Of a DNA stretch of 64,000 bases, positions 10,500-22,400 are shown piece after piece (the stretch's first letter is position 1; every line of letters begins with the position of its first letter). Below the pieces are notes generated by a model. That model was not told where the DNA came from. It did not search any database and worked only from the letters and a program-made list of their open reading frames with translations. A program made the translations under genes and the position numbers. This DNA is from Dillenia suffruticosa (lineage: Eukaryota; Streptophyta; Magnoliopsida; Dilleniales; Dilleniaceae): assembly GCA_033439265.1 (NCBI GenBank), contig JAVTVX010000035.1, forward strand, positions 16,208,001 through 16,272,000, written 5' to 3'.

Positions 10500-11692
10500 T
10501 TAGCATTGTAAAACTTGATTCTGATTCTATTAAGAACCCTCTTGTGACAAATTTCATAATTTCACATTATTCATGCAAGTTTACTATTGGCTCATATAAA
10601 TTGCTCGAAATTCTTGTCAAAATTATAGTTTCATCCTTATTCTCCCCTTTACCAAGAAGAAAAGAAGTTTATTCATGTCACATACACAGTAAGAACTATT
10701 TTCGCAAAAGAACATAAAATTTTGTCCAGACATAATTGAAAAATGCTATTTATTAGAGTTTTCTAGGGGTTAACATGGCGGCCTTTAATTGGTCATGGAG
10801 CTAAATAGAAAAAGAAAGTACACTAACGTTGGTTACAGAATAAGCGAGTAGTTCGCTAGTATCATGCTGATAAATCATATTTTTTAATCTAATTTTAAAG
10901 AAATAGTATCAATCTTTCAACTCGTTTTCTTTTCTGAATTATCTGGAGCAGCTTACGATAAAAAAAAAAAAGAAGAAAAAGAAGGACAGAGAGGAAAATG
11001 AGGGAATCGAAGAGTCGAAGGCGGGTAGGGAGTCCTCAATGGCTGGTTTTTCCTCGTAGATTCTTCGATAAGAGACCGTGGCCGTGTGCCTCGGCCCCCC
11101 CGGGGGGGTTGTGTTTCCTCCATCTGGAGTTTGTTGATCCTTCTTTTTTGTTAACCGGGGAGATGCGTTAGCCCTTGTAGTTTTGTACCTCTAATCTAGA
11201 GAGCTTTTGGAATGGTGATGGGAGTAATAATGATATATGAAAAAAAAATAGTATGGGGTATCACGAAAATCTTGCGACCAAATGAGGAAAATAGTTGTTT
11301 CCTGTCTCTCTTTTCTTGAGATATAAGAAAATGGTGTACACGTGATGTCTTTGACCCTTTGGGTGCAAGAAAACCTCAGTTGCTTTCTTTCAAACAAGGA
11401 ACAAAACTAAATGTTAAATGTGTGGGGAGAGAGAGAGAGTGAGAGGGGTTACTTGTCGCGTATGATAAGAGTTCTTTATCCTTATTCTTCCCTTAATTTT
11501 GCAGCGACCTGTAATTGTATTCAACCCGGTGGTTTCTCAAAATGCATTTTCAAAGTTAATGCAATGGCATGAGTATTTCAACAATGTGGAACTTTATGGC
11601 TAAGGTGCAAAATTCCAAATATCTGGTATAGTATTAATACATAAATATGTTCTAAAAAGAGAATTTATATATGAAATTTTATGAATACGAAA
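10500..11692. other. Intergenic DNA with a GC-richer island
   Basis: AT-rich spacer interrupted by a GC-richer block at about 10985-11180. That block contains seven C followed by seven G (11095-11108), a perfect palindrome. No coding frame, TIR or RNA-gene pattern was recognised. Confidence 0.55.
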
Positions 11693-12693
11693 CACTACTA
11701 GAAAAAAAAGTATCAGAGACGGATAAATACCGACGGAAAAAAATCTATCGATAGCAGCGATGGATTTTTGATAGATTAACGCCAGACTGAATACCGACGG
11801 ATTAATGACGGAAATATTTCCGCCGCTAAAACCTAAAAAAAATTTAAAAAGTAGTAAACTTATCAGCGACGGATTACTGACGGAATATTTAGCGACGAAA
11901 ATATTTCGTCACCAATCGTCCGTGTATTAGCGAAGGAATATATATATATGTATAGCTATTAGCGACGGATTATTGATGAAAAAATTAGCGACGGATTTTT
12001 AATTTTTTAATTTTTTAATTTTTTAATTTTTTAATTTTTTAATTTTATTTAATAATTCTTTTTATTTTAATTTTTATTTTTATTTATTTTGTAGAAGAAT
12101 AATATTATTTTATTTTTTTAAATTTTTTATTATTTTATTTTAAGCTAAAATAAATTTATTTTATTATTTTATAATAAATTATATTTTTTATTATTTTATT
12201 ATTATTAAAAAATATGATATAATGACAATAAATAAAAAAAAAAGAAATATGAATATCTAACTAACTTGGTCTAGTGATTGTGTTGCTCTCATCATTTTCC
12301 TTGGTATGGGTGAGGTATGGGTTCAAAGCTCACCGAGACAATTTTCACAAATTAAAGACGGGGTTGCGTGGGCCGGCGCCTAGAGCTGCAAGCTTCCTTT
12401 TTTTAGAACTCAAAAATCAGTGACGAATTGGGTACGTCGTTGATTTTTTTTTTCTGTTTCAGCGACGGATTTTTTTCCGTCGTTAATATCAACAGATTTT
12501 TTTTATCGCTAATCCGTCATTGAAATTAGTGATGAAAAAAAATTTATCGCTGATATTTAACAGGATGCCCTTTTTCTAACGAATTTAACGACAGAAAAAA
12601 TCCGTCGTTGATACCCTTCAACGACGGATAGCGATGGATTTTAAGCTATCAGCGATAGATTTTTTCGTCGCTAATAGCCTATTATCTAGTAGT
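11693..12693. mobile_element. Non-autonomous CACTA (En/Spm-type) DNA transposon
   Basis: The left end is CACTACTAG and the right end is CTAGTAGT, an inverted match apart from the outermost base. The flanks are AAA on both sides, fitting a 3-bp target duplication. Both subterminal regions carry many copies of AGCGACGGAT/ATCCGTCGCT-like units in both orientations, as expected for TNPA-type binding arrays. The 1-kb interior has a TTTTTTAA-type tandem run (about 11996-12047) and a SINE-like stretch, but no transposase. It must be mobilised in trans if at all. Confidence 0.85.
12258..12400 (+). repeat. tRNA-derived SINE-like stretch inside the CACTA element
   Basis: An A-box-like TTGGTCTAGTGATTG (about 12266-12280) is followed by a B-box-like GGTTCAAAGCTC (12319-12330) at SINE-like spacing. 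There is no clear poly-A tail or target duplication, so it may be a degraded SINE or chance. Confidence 0.4.
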
Positions 12694-13975
12694 AAATCAG
12701 AGATTTGCATCAAAAGTTATAGTTTGAATAATTTCTGAATGACGCTCAAAATATTAGTGTAAATAAGTATTCAAAATTTGAATTTTATACTCCAAAAAGA
12801 AAAGAGAAATACAGAAATTTGACTATTAGATTTGACACTCTTAACTGTGCATGCACAATTCACACTTATATATTTAATTGGTTCATATGATAAAATAGAA
12901 ATATTACGGCATGGTTAAAAAAAAAGAAAAAAATCATGATATCTAATTAGTTTAATGGTCAGATACTAATAACTTTTAAATATGATTTAGAATTTGATTT
13001 TTGTTTATGATTAAAATAGATATCTTGAGAGTATATTTTAGAAGTTTAATCTGACTCAAATTATATTTAATCGGATCAAACGTAATTATCGAATATAGTA
13101 GAAGAAGAAGAAGAAGAAGAAGAAGAAGGAGGAGGAGGAGGAGGAGGAGGAGGAGGAGGAGGAGGAGGAGGAGGAGAGTCATAATATGCCATGGTGTGAA
13201 AGACCCACAACTGTAATGTAAGGGACATGAAAAGTAGTACTTTGCAATGCTTGGGGCCTTTGGGCCGTTTAATAAAATTTAAGAAGGGCATGTGAACTTA
13301 TTAAAGAATGAAAATGGAATTTGGTTAGCCGGAAATTGAATGAAACCCTCCCCAACTCCATCGCCTTTTTTTTTTTTATGTTTGCTTGCTTGTGATAAAG
13401 GGTATTTGACTTATTTATTGGCGGTAAATCTCTTACCCAACCCCCATCTCATTTACCCTTCGAAAAGAAAAATAAAATAAAAGATGATTTTGAGATAACG
13501 TTGAACCCTTCATCTCTTGAATCATTGGAATATAGCTATTTCCGCTTTGATATTTTGAATTTATTAAGGTGGTGTTGCGCAAGTTTTAGTAATAGAAGGA
13601 AGGTTGACCATTCAATCACGTTTTAAAATTGCAAGTAATAGAGAGAAATACATTCCAAAAAATCAATACTTAAGATGAAGATTGCAAGTAATATGAATGG
13701 GAATGTATTAAAATTCAAAGATGGATAGAAAGACTTGCACTTTAGTTTTTCATGTTATCAAAATCAAGATTTGGCCCGCAATGGATAGAACCCAATACAA
13801 GGTAAAAACAAGGGGGAGAGAGAGAGAGAGATTCCATGTCGTCATATTATCAAGACAAGTTTGGATTTTTTGAATTTGAATTGAGAGGAATGCTTTCACT
13901 ATAAGCCCTCAAGTGATCAAAGTTAAGTTTCAATAAACAAAATTCAATATATGAGAAAATACTTGCGGTGGATCC
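12694..13975. other. Intergenic DNA between the CACTA and hAT elements
   Basis: AT-rich spacer with a trinucleotide microsatellite at 13101-13176 and a GA run at about 13813-13831. The long Leu-rich or Pro-rich frames here come from the microsatellite. No gene was recognised. Confidence 0.6.
13101..13176 (+). repeat. Compound (GAA)n(GGA)n microsatellite
   Basis: About nine GAA units pass into about 16 GGA units without interruption. This is a purine-only strand of about 75 bases. Confidence 0.95.
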
Positions 13976-14989
13976 TAGAGATGTGTTCGGGCTGGTTTGG
14001 GACCGAAAACCGACTAGCTGGCTCCGAAAAAGCCCGGTCCGTGAACCGGACCAGACCTACAGTAACCCGGCCCGGCCCGAACCGAGAATTGTAATAGTCC
14101 GGGCTGGTTCAACCATTTTGGAATGTTTCGGGCACGGAACCGGCCCGGCCGGTTCCAACGGTTCTAACTGCTCTTTGTTTTTTGAATTTTTTTCAATTTT
14201 ATCGCTCTCAACAGTTATAAAACAACTAATTTTGAGATTATTTTGACCCATAAGGTCAAAAAATTTTCATATAAATACTTTACACCCCATTTCCAAAATC
14301 TCCACAATAAAATATCTCACTCTCTCTCACATCTACACTCTCACAATATTACTACATTCTCTCAATTTTCATTACTATTTCCATTATCATTTCCTTTTCA
14401 CCATTTTTACAATTCTCTATACTATTTTCATTACAATTTTCTATATCATTTCTACCATTATCTATATTTCCACCGTTATCATTTCCACCATTATCTACAT
14501 TTCCACCATTATCTTTATTTCCATCGTTTTATTCATTAAACATATTCTCAAATTTGTACTCTAAACTTTTGTAAAATTCATTGACACGGTATGCAACGGC
14601 ATAATATATCTAGAAAAGTTCTGTCTTGGGGCAACTAATTATTGAAGGAAAGAGGTATTTAAGCAAGAACAGACAAGTTCCACCTCTTATCTGAGAACTT
14701 TCCTGGTACTCTTGCTACAGAGCGGTCTGGGTAGAGAATGGAGGATTATAAATTTTTTACAACTTTAAACATTGATCAAAATTTAACAAAATTTCAAGAT
14801 TGGGAGTTCAAATTCAAGATTTTGCAAAAAATAACTGCTATATCCGTCAAATCAGTACATTTAATTTTTTTGTATCTTTATTTTCTTACATTTGCATTAC
14901 ATTTGCATTACTTTTAAAATATTAAATTTCTTTTTAAAAATTTAATCGTATATTTTATTTTGAAAATTTATTCTTAATTTTTAAATAAA

Positions 14990-16923
14990 ATGGTCGGAAC
15001 GCACTCTTCCAAATCTTCTCAACAATCTCCTATTTTTCTATTTTTTAAAAAATAAAATTCCAGATAATATAGATATTGAAATTTTTTTGAAAGAAACTGA
15101 ATCTAATAACACAGAATTTAATACAACATGAACTAAAAAAGATAATATTAATATATGAACATTTTTTTAGAAAAAAATGATGAACAAAAAACAATTTGTA
15201 AAATTTATCATAAAAAATATAAATTATCCAGATAAATTATCACACTTAGTAGACACTTATTTAATAATTATCCAGATAAATTATCACAAACAAGACAAAC
15301 ACAAATTACTACAGAGGGAGATAATATAACTGGTATATTTAAATATAATTCGGATAAAGAAAAAATTGGGCAAATAGAATGGTTAGCAGGAAAAAAATTA
15401 CCACTTAGCATAGTACATGTCCCGTATTTGAAAAATATATACAAAAATATTTACAATCTGGTTATAAAAAAAATAGTAGAAGATCTGGTAGGATGAGATT
15501 ATTAAATAAATATCAAGAATTAAAAAATGGTATAATTATACAATTTATCACTAGTGATTGTAAATTTTTATTAATTTCGGATAATTGGAAAAATGAGTAT
15601 AAAAATATATATATATTGTAATAACATGTCATTGGATAAATAATTCATGATTTAAAAAAAAAATTAACTTTTCAACGTTGAGAATTTTTACATTCCGGTA
15701 CACATATAACTAAAATAATTTCAAATGTTATTTATGACAATAGAATAAGTGATATAATTTTTTCTATTTCATTTGATAATATTTCGGTTAATATTACTAC
15801 AGTTAATAGTTTAAAAAATTCTTTAAAAACAATTATAAATGGAACTTTTTTTCATATTAGATGTGCATGTCATATAATTAATTTATGTGTTAAGAATGGT
15901 TTAGCAATGGGAGAACTATTTTTAAAACCTATTCGCGATTCAATTCATTAAATAAGAAATTTTTCTGCAAAAATCCAAGAAATGAGACAATTATGTATGT
16001 TATATAATAAAAAATTTTTAAAAAGTTAAAATGAAATGTGACATTAGGTGGAATTTAACATATGACATGTTATAAGGTGTACTTTCTTTTTAAAATATTT
16101 TAATTGAATTTGCACATTCAAATTACGAATATGGTTTTATTGATAATACCGTTTTCGATTTTGCATATACATTTACTAAATTATTAGAAATTTCTTATTT
16201 ATGTACAAATTTATTTTCTAGATATTATTATCCAACTACTCATTTAATGTTATCAAATTTTTGTAAAATTATTTATATATTTAATGAAATTGAAAATGAA
16301 GAAAAATATGGTGAAATTATTCTTTTTATGAAAACAAAATTTTTAAAATATTATGAAAAAATTTCAATTTTATATTTAGTTGTAAGTGCATTAAATTTAC
16401 GTGTTAAGCTTGAAAGTGCTGAAATATTAATAGATTGTTTTGCACAAACTGTATTAATAGATTGTTTTGCACAAACTTTTCCATCAGAAGTGTCTATTAA
16501 CTCATATTTTTTAAAATAACAAATATCTCATACTTTACAAACAATATACGAATTATATGAAAAAGAAAATAATAATTTAAATACTAATAATGTAAGTAGT
16601 AGTAATAGTAATAGTATTTAATCATTTTTATTTTCATTTAATCCCTTACACATGTTAGGAAAAAAACAAAAAATTTCATTATCATTATTTAATGAATTAT
16701 TTTATATAAACAAACACTTAGATTATAAGATTTTGATAATACAGATTTATATGATATATTAGGTTGGTGGAAAAATAATGTATCGTATTATTCAATTTTG
16801 GTCCAAATGGCTAAAAATGTACTAATTCCTCCGGTATCCACAGTGTCATCAGAAAGTACTTTTAGTACAGGTGGTCGAGTGTTAACCAAGAAATATACAA
16901 ATTTAGCAGACGACACTTTATAA
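14990..16923 (+). pseudogene. hAT transposase pseudogene
   Basis: The frame begins at ATG 14990 (MVGTHSSKSSQQ). A BED zinc-finger remnant follows at about 15165-15300 (pieces like DEQKTICK and LSRHLFNNYPDKL). The middle region at about 16025-16400 keeps RWNLTYDML and a stretch related to the central hAT domain. The C-terminal dimerisation segment is at about 16800-16920 with PVSTVSSESTFSTGGRVL, the most conserved hAT signature. Many in-frame stops and several frame changes are spread over the whole length, so no active transposase can be made. Two short tandem duplications (about 15226-15297 and 16427-16478) add further damage. Confidence 0.9.
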
Positions 16924-17011
16924 ATCTTAATTTGCATTAAAAATTAGAAAAATGCAGAAAAAAGAATGCAAGAAATCATCAAAATCTCGGAAAATGATGA
17001 ACAAGAAGTAG

Positions 17012-17036
17012 AATAATAATAATAATAATAATAATA

Positions 17037-17082
<46 letters not shown>
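17012..17082 (+). repeat. (AAT)n microsatellite in the hAT element
   Basis: About 70 bases of AAT units with one interruption, located after the transposase frame. Confidence 0.95.
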
Positions 17083-17083
<1 letters not shown>

Positions 17084-17637
17084 TAATTATTTTTTTGTAT
17101 AAAAATCATTGTAAATAGAAAAAAAATCAAAATGATGTAAAAATCAAAATAATATAACAAAAAAAATTAGTGGATTTTAAAATTTAAGTGATGAGTTTGG
17201 TAGTAGACATACACCGAATTCGGTGAAACCACTCTGAAAATTTTGTGTCTCTAATTTTTAATTTATTTTTTTATAAAAAGTGAATTAAAAAAAAACAAAA
17301 TGAAAAAATAAATCATTACAAAAGAGTAAAAAAAACAAAGTTTCAAAAAATGGAGTTACAAAAATAAAATAAAATTAAAAAATAGAGTTACAAAAAAAAA
17401 AAAGAGTTAAAAAAAGGTAATAGAGAAAAAAAAATTTTGGGCCGAATCGGGCTCGGCCCGGTTTGAACCGGCCCGCCGGTTCCGGTTCAACGGGCCGGGC
17501 CAGTTCAACTAAAAAAATTTTGGAACCGGCCTGGCCCGGCCTAGACTGGCCTAGGAACCGTAGCTAGCCCGGCAGGCGATTCCGAGAACCGCCCTTGAAC
17601 CGGACCTGGCCCGGCCCAGTACAACTCTAGTGGATCC

Positions 17638-17923
17638 CATCATGTCATCAATACAACTTTTGGGTTTTCAAACTTGAATCGAGAAGAGTACAAGTTGCCA
17701 ATCGACTATATTCAATGCCACTCCTATCTGTAAGTAATGCCTACTTCTACTCCTATTCCTAGACAACGTAAGGATGTCTTCTTGGTCAAGTGTTTGTCGT
17801 GTTGAGTGTGCTAAAGCAGCTACATTCTTCTCCTTTTATAGACAAATGGAGGGTGGTTGCAAAATAAACATCATTAACCACTTCCTCAAGTCTTAAGTCT
17901 ACCCGTCACGAATGTTCTGGAAC
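17638..17923. other. Short spacer between the hAT and copia A
   Basis: No open frame or repeat signature was recognised. Together with DNA left of the hAT it probably represents older host sequence. Confidence 0.5.
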
Positions 17924-19400
17924 TGATGATTCTTTTACAACAATCGTATATGAATTTTCATACTTAAAATTGAAATATCAAAAATAAATTTCTTAATATT
18001 TAGAGTTGAATTATTAACTCTTTTGATATACATATCTAAAAAACAGTCACGTACAGATCAGTTTTTTATTTTTACAATTCAAAAGTTTTGAATATGGTAT
18101 TGATTCAAATCTTGAAAAACCCTCACGATATTGGTGTTCTCTTATTCTTCCCTTTCTTTAAAACCGTATTTCAACCTTTTTTTTTCTTATGTACACACAA
18201 AAGAAGGAAGAGCCTTTTATTAAAGATAACTTTCAAAGAAAACCAACTCAAGAAAATCAAATCATTTTTTTTAAATTCAAAGTAAAATGGGAGTTGAGAG
18301 TTGGTTTTCTACACAAACTACTCCCCCTTTTCTTTATTATTATTATTTGAATTTCAAATAAAAAAAGAATAAAGGGTGTTGGTTCGGGTTAATCCGTTAC
18401 CCAGTTTTAACATCTCCTACTCACAATGAGGGTTAAACCTGTATTTAATTCAATCATTTTTATATACCATTAATTTCATACAAACAAATGGATCGTATCA
18501 CCAGCGAGTATATTAAGAGCTCAGAACTACATACCGGTTAAGAATATATAGTAACTCACTATTTAATACAATGAGGATATCAAGTCTCACTATACCTCAA
18601 ATTTTTTTTTCCACACACAGTCAATGTATCTCTTGTCCCTCAAATAATATAAATAAGAGTATACTTGAGTCAATTCAAATTATGTATACAGAATTATATT
18701 TTAAAACACTAAATCAAAAATAAAACTGGCCGGCCTGTGAATACAAAGGGACGTGTCAGCCATAAACTAGTCTTCCTTTCACACTACTATCTATCTACTC
18801 CATTTTAGCTACTTTCCTAGATATGTACCACAAAACCGAATTAATCATGGTCTCTTGATAACATGCTAAACTAGTAACACTAAAATAAAGTTTTAAGAAA
18901 TAGGCAAAAATCCTAAGTGTATTAAATGAGGTAAAGTATAAACCTCTGGATCTCACACAATGAAATAGAGGGATTCATTAACTCATTACCCATAAGGTCA
19001 CAAAAGCACACATGGTATGAAACACATGCTACGTACATTTTTTACTCAATCAGAAACATATGCCTCATTTTCAAAATTATAATGCATCATACAGGTCATA
19101 GTCCAAGTGTATCACAACACTCGACTTGACTTTCTCTTCTTATAAGTCGTCCATGATCATCACAATTTTAAGAGAAAACCATATCTGACTCATAGACAAG
19201 TATAATGGATGGTGAGAAATCCATTTTGATTACCAAGAAAATATATAAACGGTAATTTTATCTTAACTCTCTACTAAGGTGGCATATATATGTTAATTAG
19301 TCTTAAATTAATATTATCTTATCTCTACATATTACATAGATATTAGAGACAATTGTTCATGTGAGATAATCAATCTCTAAAACTTATCTGATATACTTTT
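17924..19400 (-). repeat. 3' LTR of copia A (right edge approximate)
   Basis: The low end starts TGATGATTCTTTTACAACA, matching TGATGATCCTTTTACAACA at 24821. The high end is placed near 19400 by analogy with elements B and C, whose LTRs share blocks such as ACATCTCCTACT and GAGGGT. Confidence 0.7.
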
Positions 19401-22400
19401 AAATTGAGATATAAGAACTCATAAGTACAAAATAAATTCAAATATTATAAAATTATAAACATTATATCATAGTCAATATATATGCAAATACAATTATATT
19501 ATACGCAATCCAATAGATTTTGTAGGTTTTAAAAATGCATCTCTAGGTATAGGATTCATGAACGAATCAGCCACCATTAAATGCATAAGTATATATTTCA
19601 ATGCTACCTCTATCTTTTCAACAATGTCTCGAATCAAGTTTTAATTTGTATCTATGTGTTTGGTTCTCCCATGATATTTGGGATCTTTCGTGTAAGTGAT
19701 AGTTGATTGACTATTACAATAAATTATCACAATTTCTATTGAATCGCTTATGATCTCTAAGTGTTGTAGAAACCTTTTTAACCAAACACATTCTTGAATT
19801 GTAGAACCACAAGTTACAAACTCTGTTTTCATTGTAGACAGTGATACACATGTTTATTTCTTACTTCTCCAACAAATGTCGCCATTATTCAACAAGAAAA
19901 CGTAATCTGCGATAGATTTACGTTCATCTAAATCACCACCCCAATCAGCATATGTGTATCCACTTAATGACAAATCATTTCCTTGATAACAAAGGAAATG
20001 GTTTGCAGTTCCTTTCAAGTATCGTAAAAGCTTCTTTACAGCAGTCCAGTGACTCTAACCTGGATTTGATTGATACCTACTAACTAAACTCATGGATAGC
20101 AGATATCAGAATAAGCACATCATAGCGTACATCAGAGTCCCAACAGTATTGGAATATGGTACTTCAATATTTCATGTTTTTTTTCAGTGGTTTTTGGGCA
20201 CATCGCTAGATTCAAAATTTCACTTTTAGCCACTAGAGTATCAATGGATTTACAGTTGTCCATCATAAATCGTTCCATAATCTTTTTAATATAAGATTTT
20301 TAAGACAATAATAATAATCACTTAGAATGATCTCTGTGGATCTTAACATCCAATATGTATTTTGCCTTACCCATGTCTTTTATCTCAAAATTTGATGACA
20401 ATCAATTCTTGATACCCAAGAAATACTCTATGTCATTTCCGACTAATAATATGTTATTGACATACATAGAATTATAAACATATTATTGGACATTTTTGTA
20501 TAAATATAATGGTATTCATTTATCATCATGAAGTCGTAAGAGATCATAATTCTGTGAAATCTCAAATACCATTGTCTTAAAAACTGTTTGAGACCATAAA
20601 TTGATTTATTCAATTTACAAACTTTGTTTTCTTGGCATTCAACTATAAAACCTATTGGTTGTTCCATGAACTTCTTTAAAAAGTTCTGCATTGAGAAAGA
20701 CAATTTTTACGTATATTTTGTACATTTCTAAATCTAAATTACAATGGCTACTAATAGATGAATAGAGACAAATCTCACTACTGATGAAAATGTTTTTTCA
20801 TAATCAATAATCTCTTATTGGATATAACCTTTTACCACTAATTTAGATTTGTACCTCTCAATTATTTTATTAGTTTTACATTTAATTTTGAGAACTCACT
20901 TGTTTTCAAAAGGTTTGTGCTCAGGTAGAAGATCAATCAGCTCCTAAATTTGGTTGGATTCCATCAACTCTATTTTTTCTTCCATTGCTTTCACCCACTC
21001 ATTCTTGAAAGGACAAGACAAAGTCGCATTCATATTTTTAGGCTCATCCTCATCCTGTGGTGAAATGATAAAACCATACCTTTCAATGTTATAATAACTT
21101 TTTGACACACTTTTCCTAACACTTTTCCGAATCAATGATTCGGTTGGATCGCTGGAACTTAAATCCCTCCCACTAACACAGATCCATCATCTGAATTATT
21201 TAATTCAAATAAAGGCTCTCCTTTTGCTATCTCACATTTGTTAAGAAAATCATTTTTCAAAAATATCACATTTTGTGATTCAATTTCCGTTATAGTACCA
21301 TCATCGCATTCACCAATGGATACATAACCTTTTGACTAATCATAATATTTAATAAAAATATATTTTTTTTACTCATTGACCAAACTTTCTAAACCTATTA
21401 AAAGAGTCACGAATATAGGCTATTGATCCCCAAGATTTGAGACCATTCAGACTTTGTGTTCTACAGTCCAAACTTTATACAATGGGGTTGATAATAGTTT
21501 TAAAGGCACTATATTCAAAACATAGGTCGTAGTTAGCTATGTATCTCCCCAAAAGGAAATTGACAAGTTAGTCTATGCCATCATGGATTTTGTCATATCC
21601 AACAATATTCTATTTTTCTTTTCAACAATACCATTCTGTAGAACTATATGAGAAATAATTAATTGTCTAATAATTCTCTTTTCACTACATAGATCCTTGA
21701 ATTGATTTAATAGATATTCACGTTCTCGATCTGTTCTCAAGGTTTTAATTATTCTATTCATTTGATTCTCCACTTCATTCAAATAATATCTAAAACACTG
21801 AAATGATTCAGACTTTTAAGAAATCAAATAGATATAATCAAATCACGTAAAATCATTTATAAATGTAATGAAATATGATATTTCATGTCGAGTCTTCACA
21901 TTTATTAGACCACAAATGTTAGAGTAAATCAATTGCAATGGAAATTCAACGCTTAAGGTATTTCCAAATGGTTTTCAAGTCATCTTCCCAGTAAGATAAT
22001 ATTCATAATTTGATAAATTAGTAAGTGAACCCAATAATCCTGTTTTTATTAATCGATTTATCATGTCTTGCCCAATGTGACCAAATCTAACATGTCATAT
22101 TTTGTCGTCAATATTAATATCACTAGAAGAATAAACGTTTAACGAAATATAATGATCAACATAACATTTAAATATTTGTTTGTCATAATTCAAAGTGATA
22201 AAATCATTCATGAGATATCCAGAACCATAATACACACCATTATAATAGATATAGACTCTATTACGAGAAAAGTTCAATTCATAACTAAGTCTAAGAAAAA
22301 CAACAACAAAAACTAGATTTCGTCAAATCTCTGGTACATAAAGAACATCATTCAAGATTAGAATTTGACCACTTTGTAACTCTAATTTGCAAACTCTAAT

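Larger units (their letters stand above)
13976..17629 (+). mobile_element. hAT-superfamily DNA transposon, decayed
   Basis: A perfect 8-bp target duplication GTGGATCC flanks it (13968-13975 and 17630-17637). The terminal inverted repeats are TAGAGATGTGTTCGGGC at the left and the inverse of TAGAGTTGTACTGGGC at the right. Both subterminal regions (about 13985-14165 and 17437-17625) are filled with CCGGCCCGGTTC-like units. A promoter-like CATATAAATAC (14269-14279) and a CT-rich leader precede a decayed transposase frame. Size (3.65 kb), TIR and TSD all fit plant hAT elements. Confidence 0.94.

Noticed and set aside
12258-12400. Possible functional tRNA gene
   Set aside because: A- and B-box-like motifs only; no cloverleaf with a paired acceptor stem could be drawn.
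12976-13291. Leu-rich and Pro-rich frames on the - strand
   Set aside because: They are direct translations of the GAA/GGA microsatellite.
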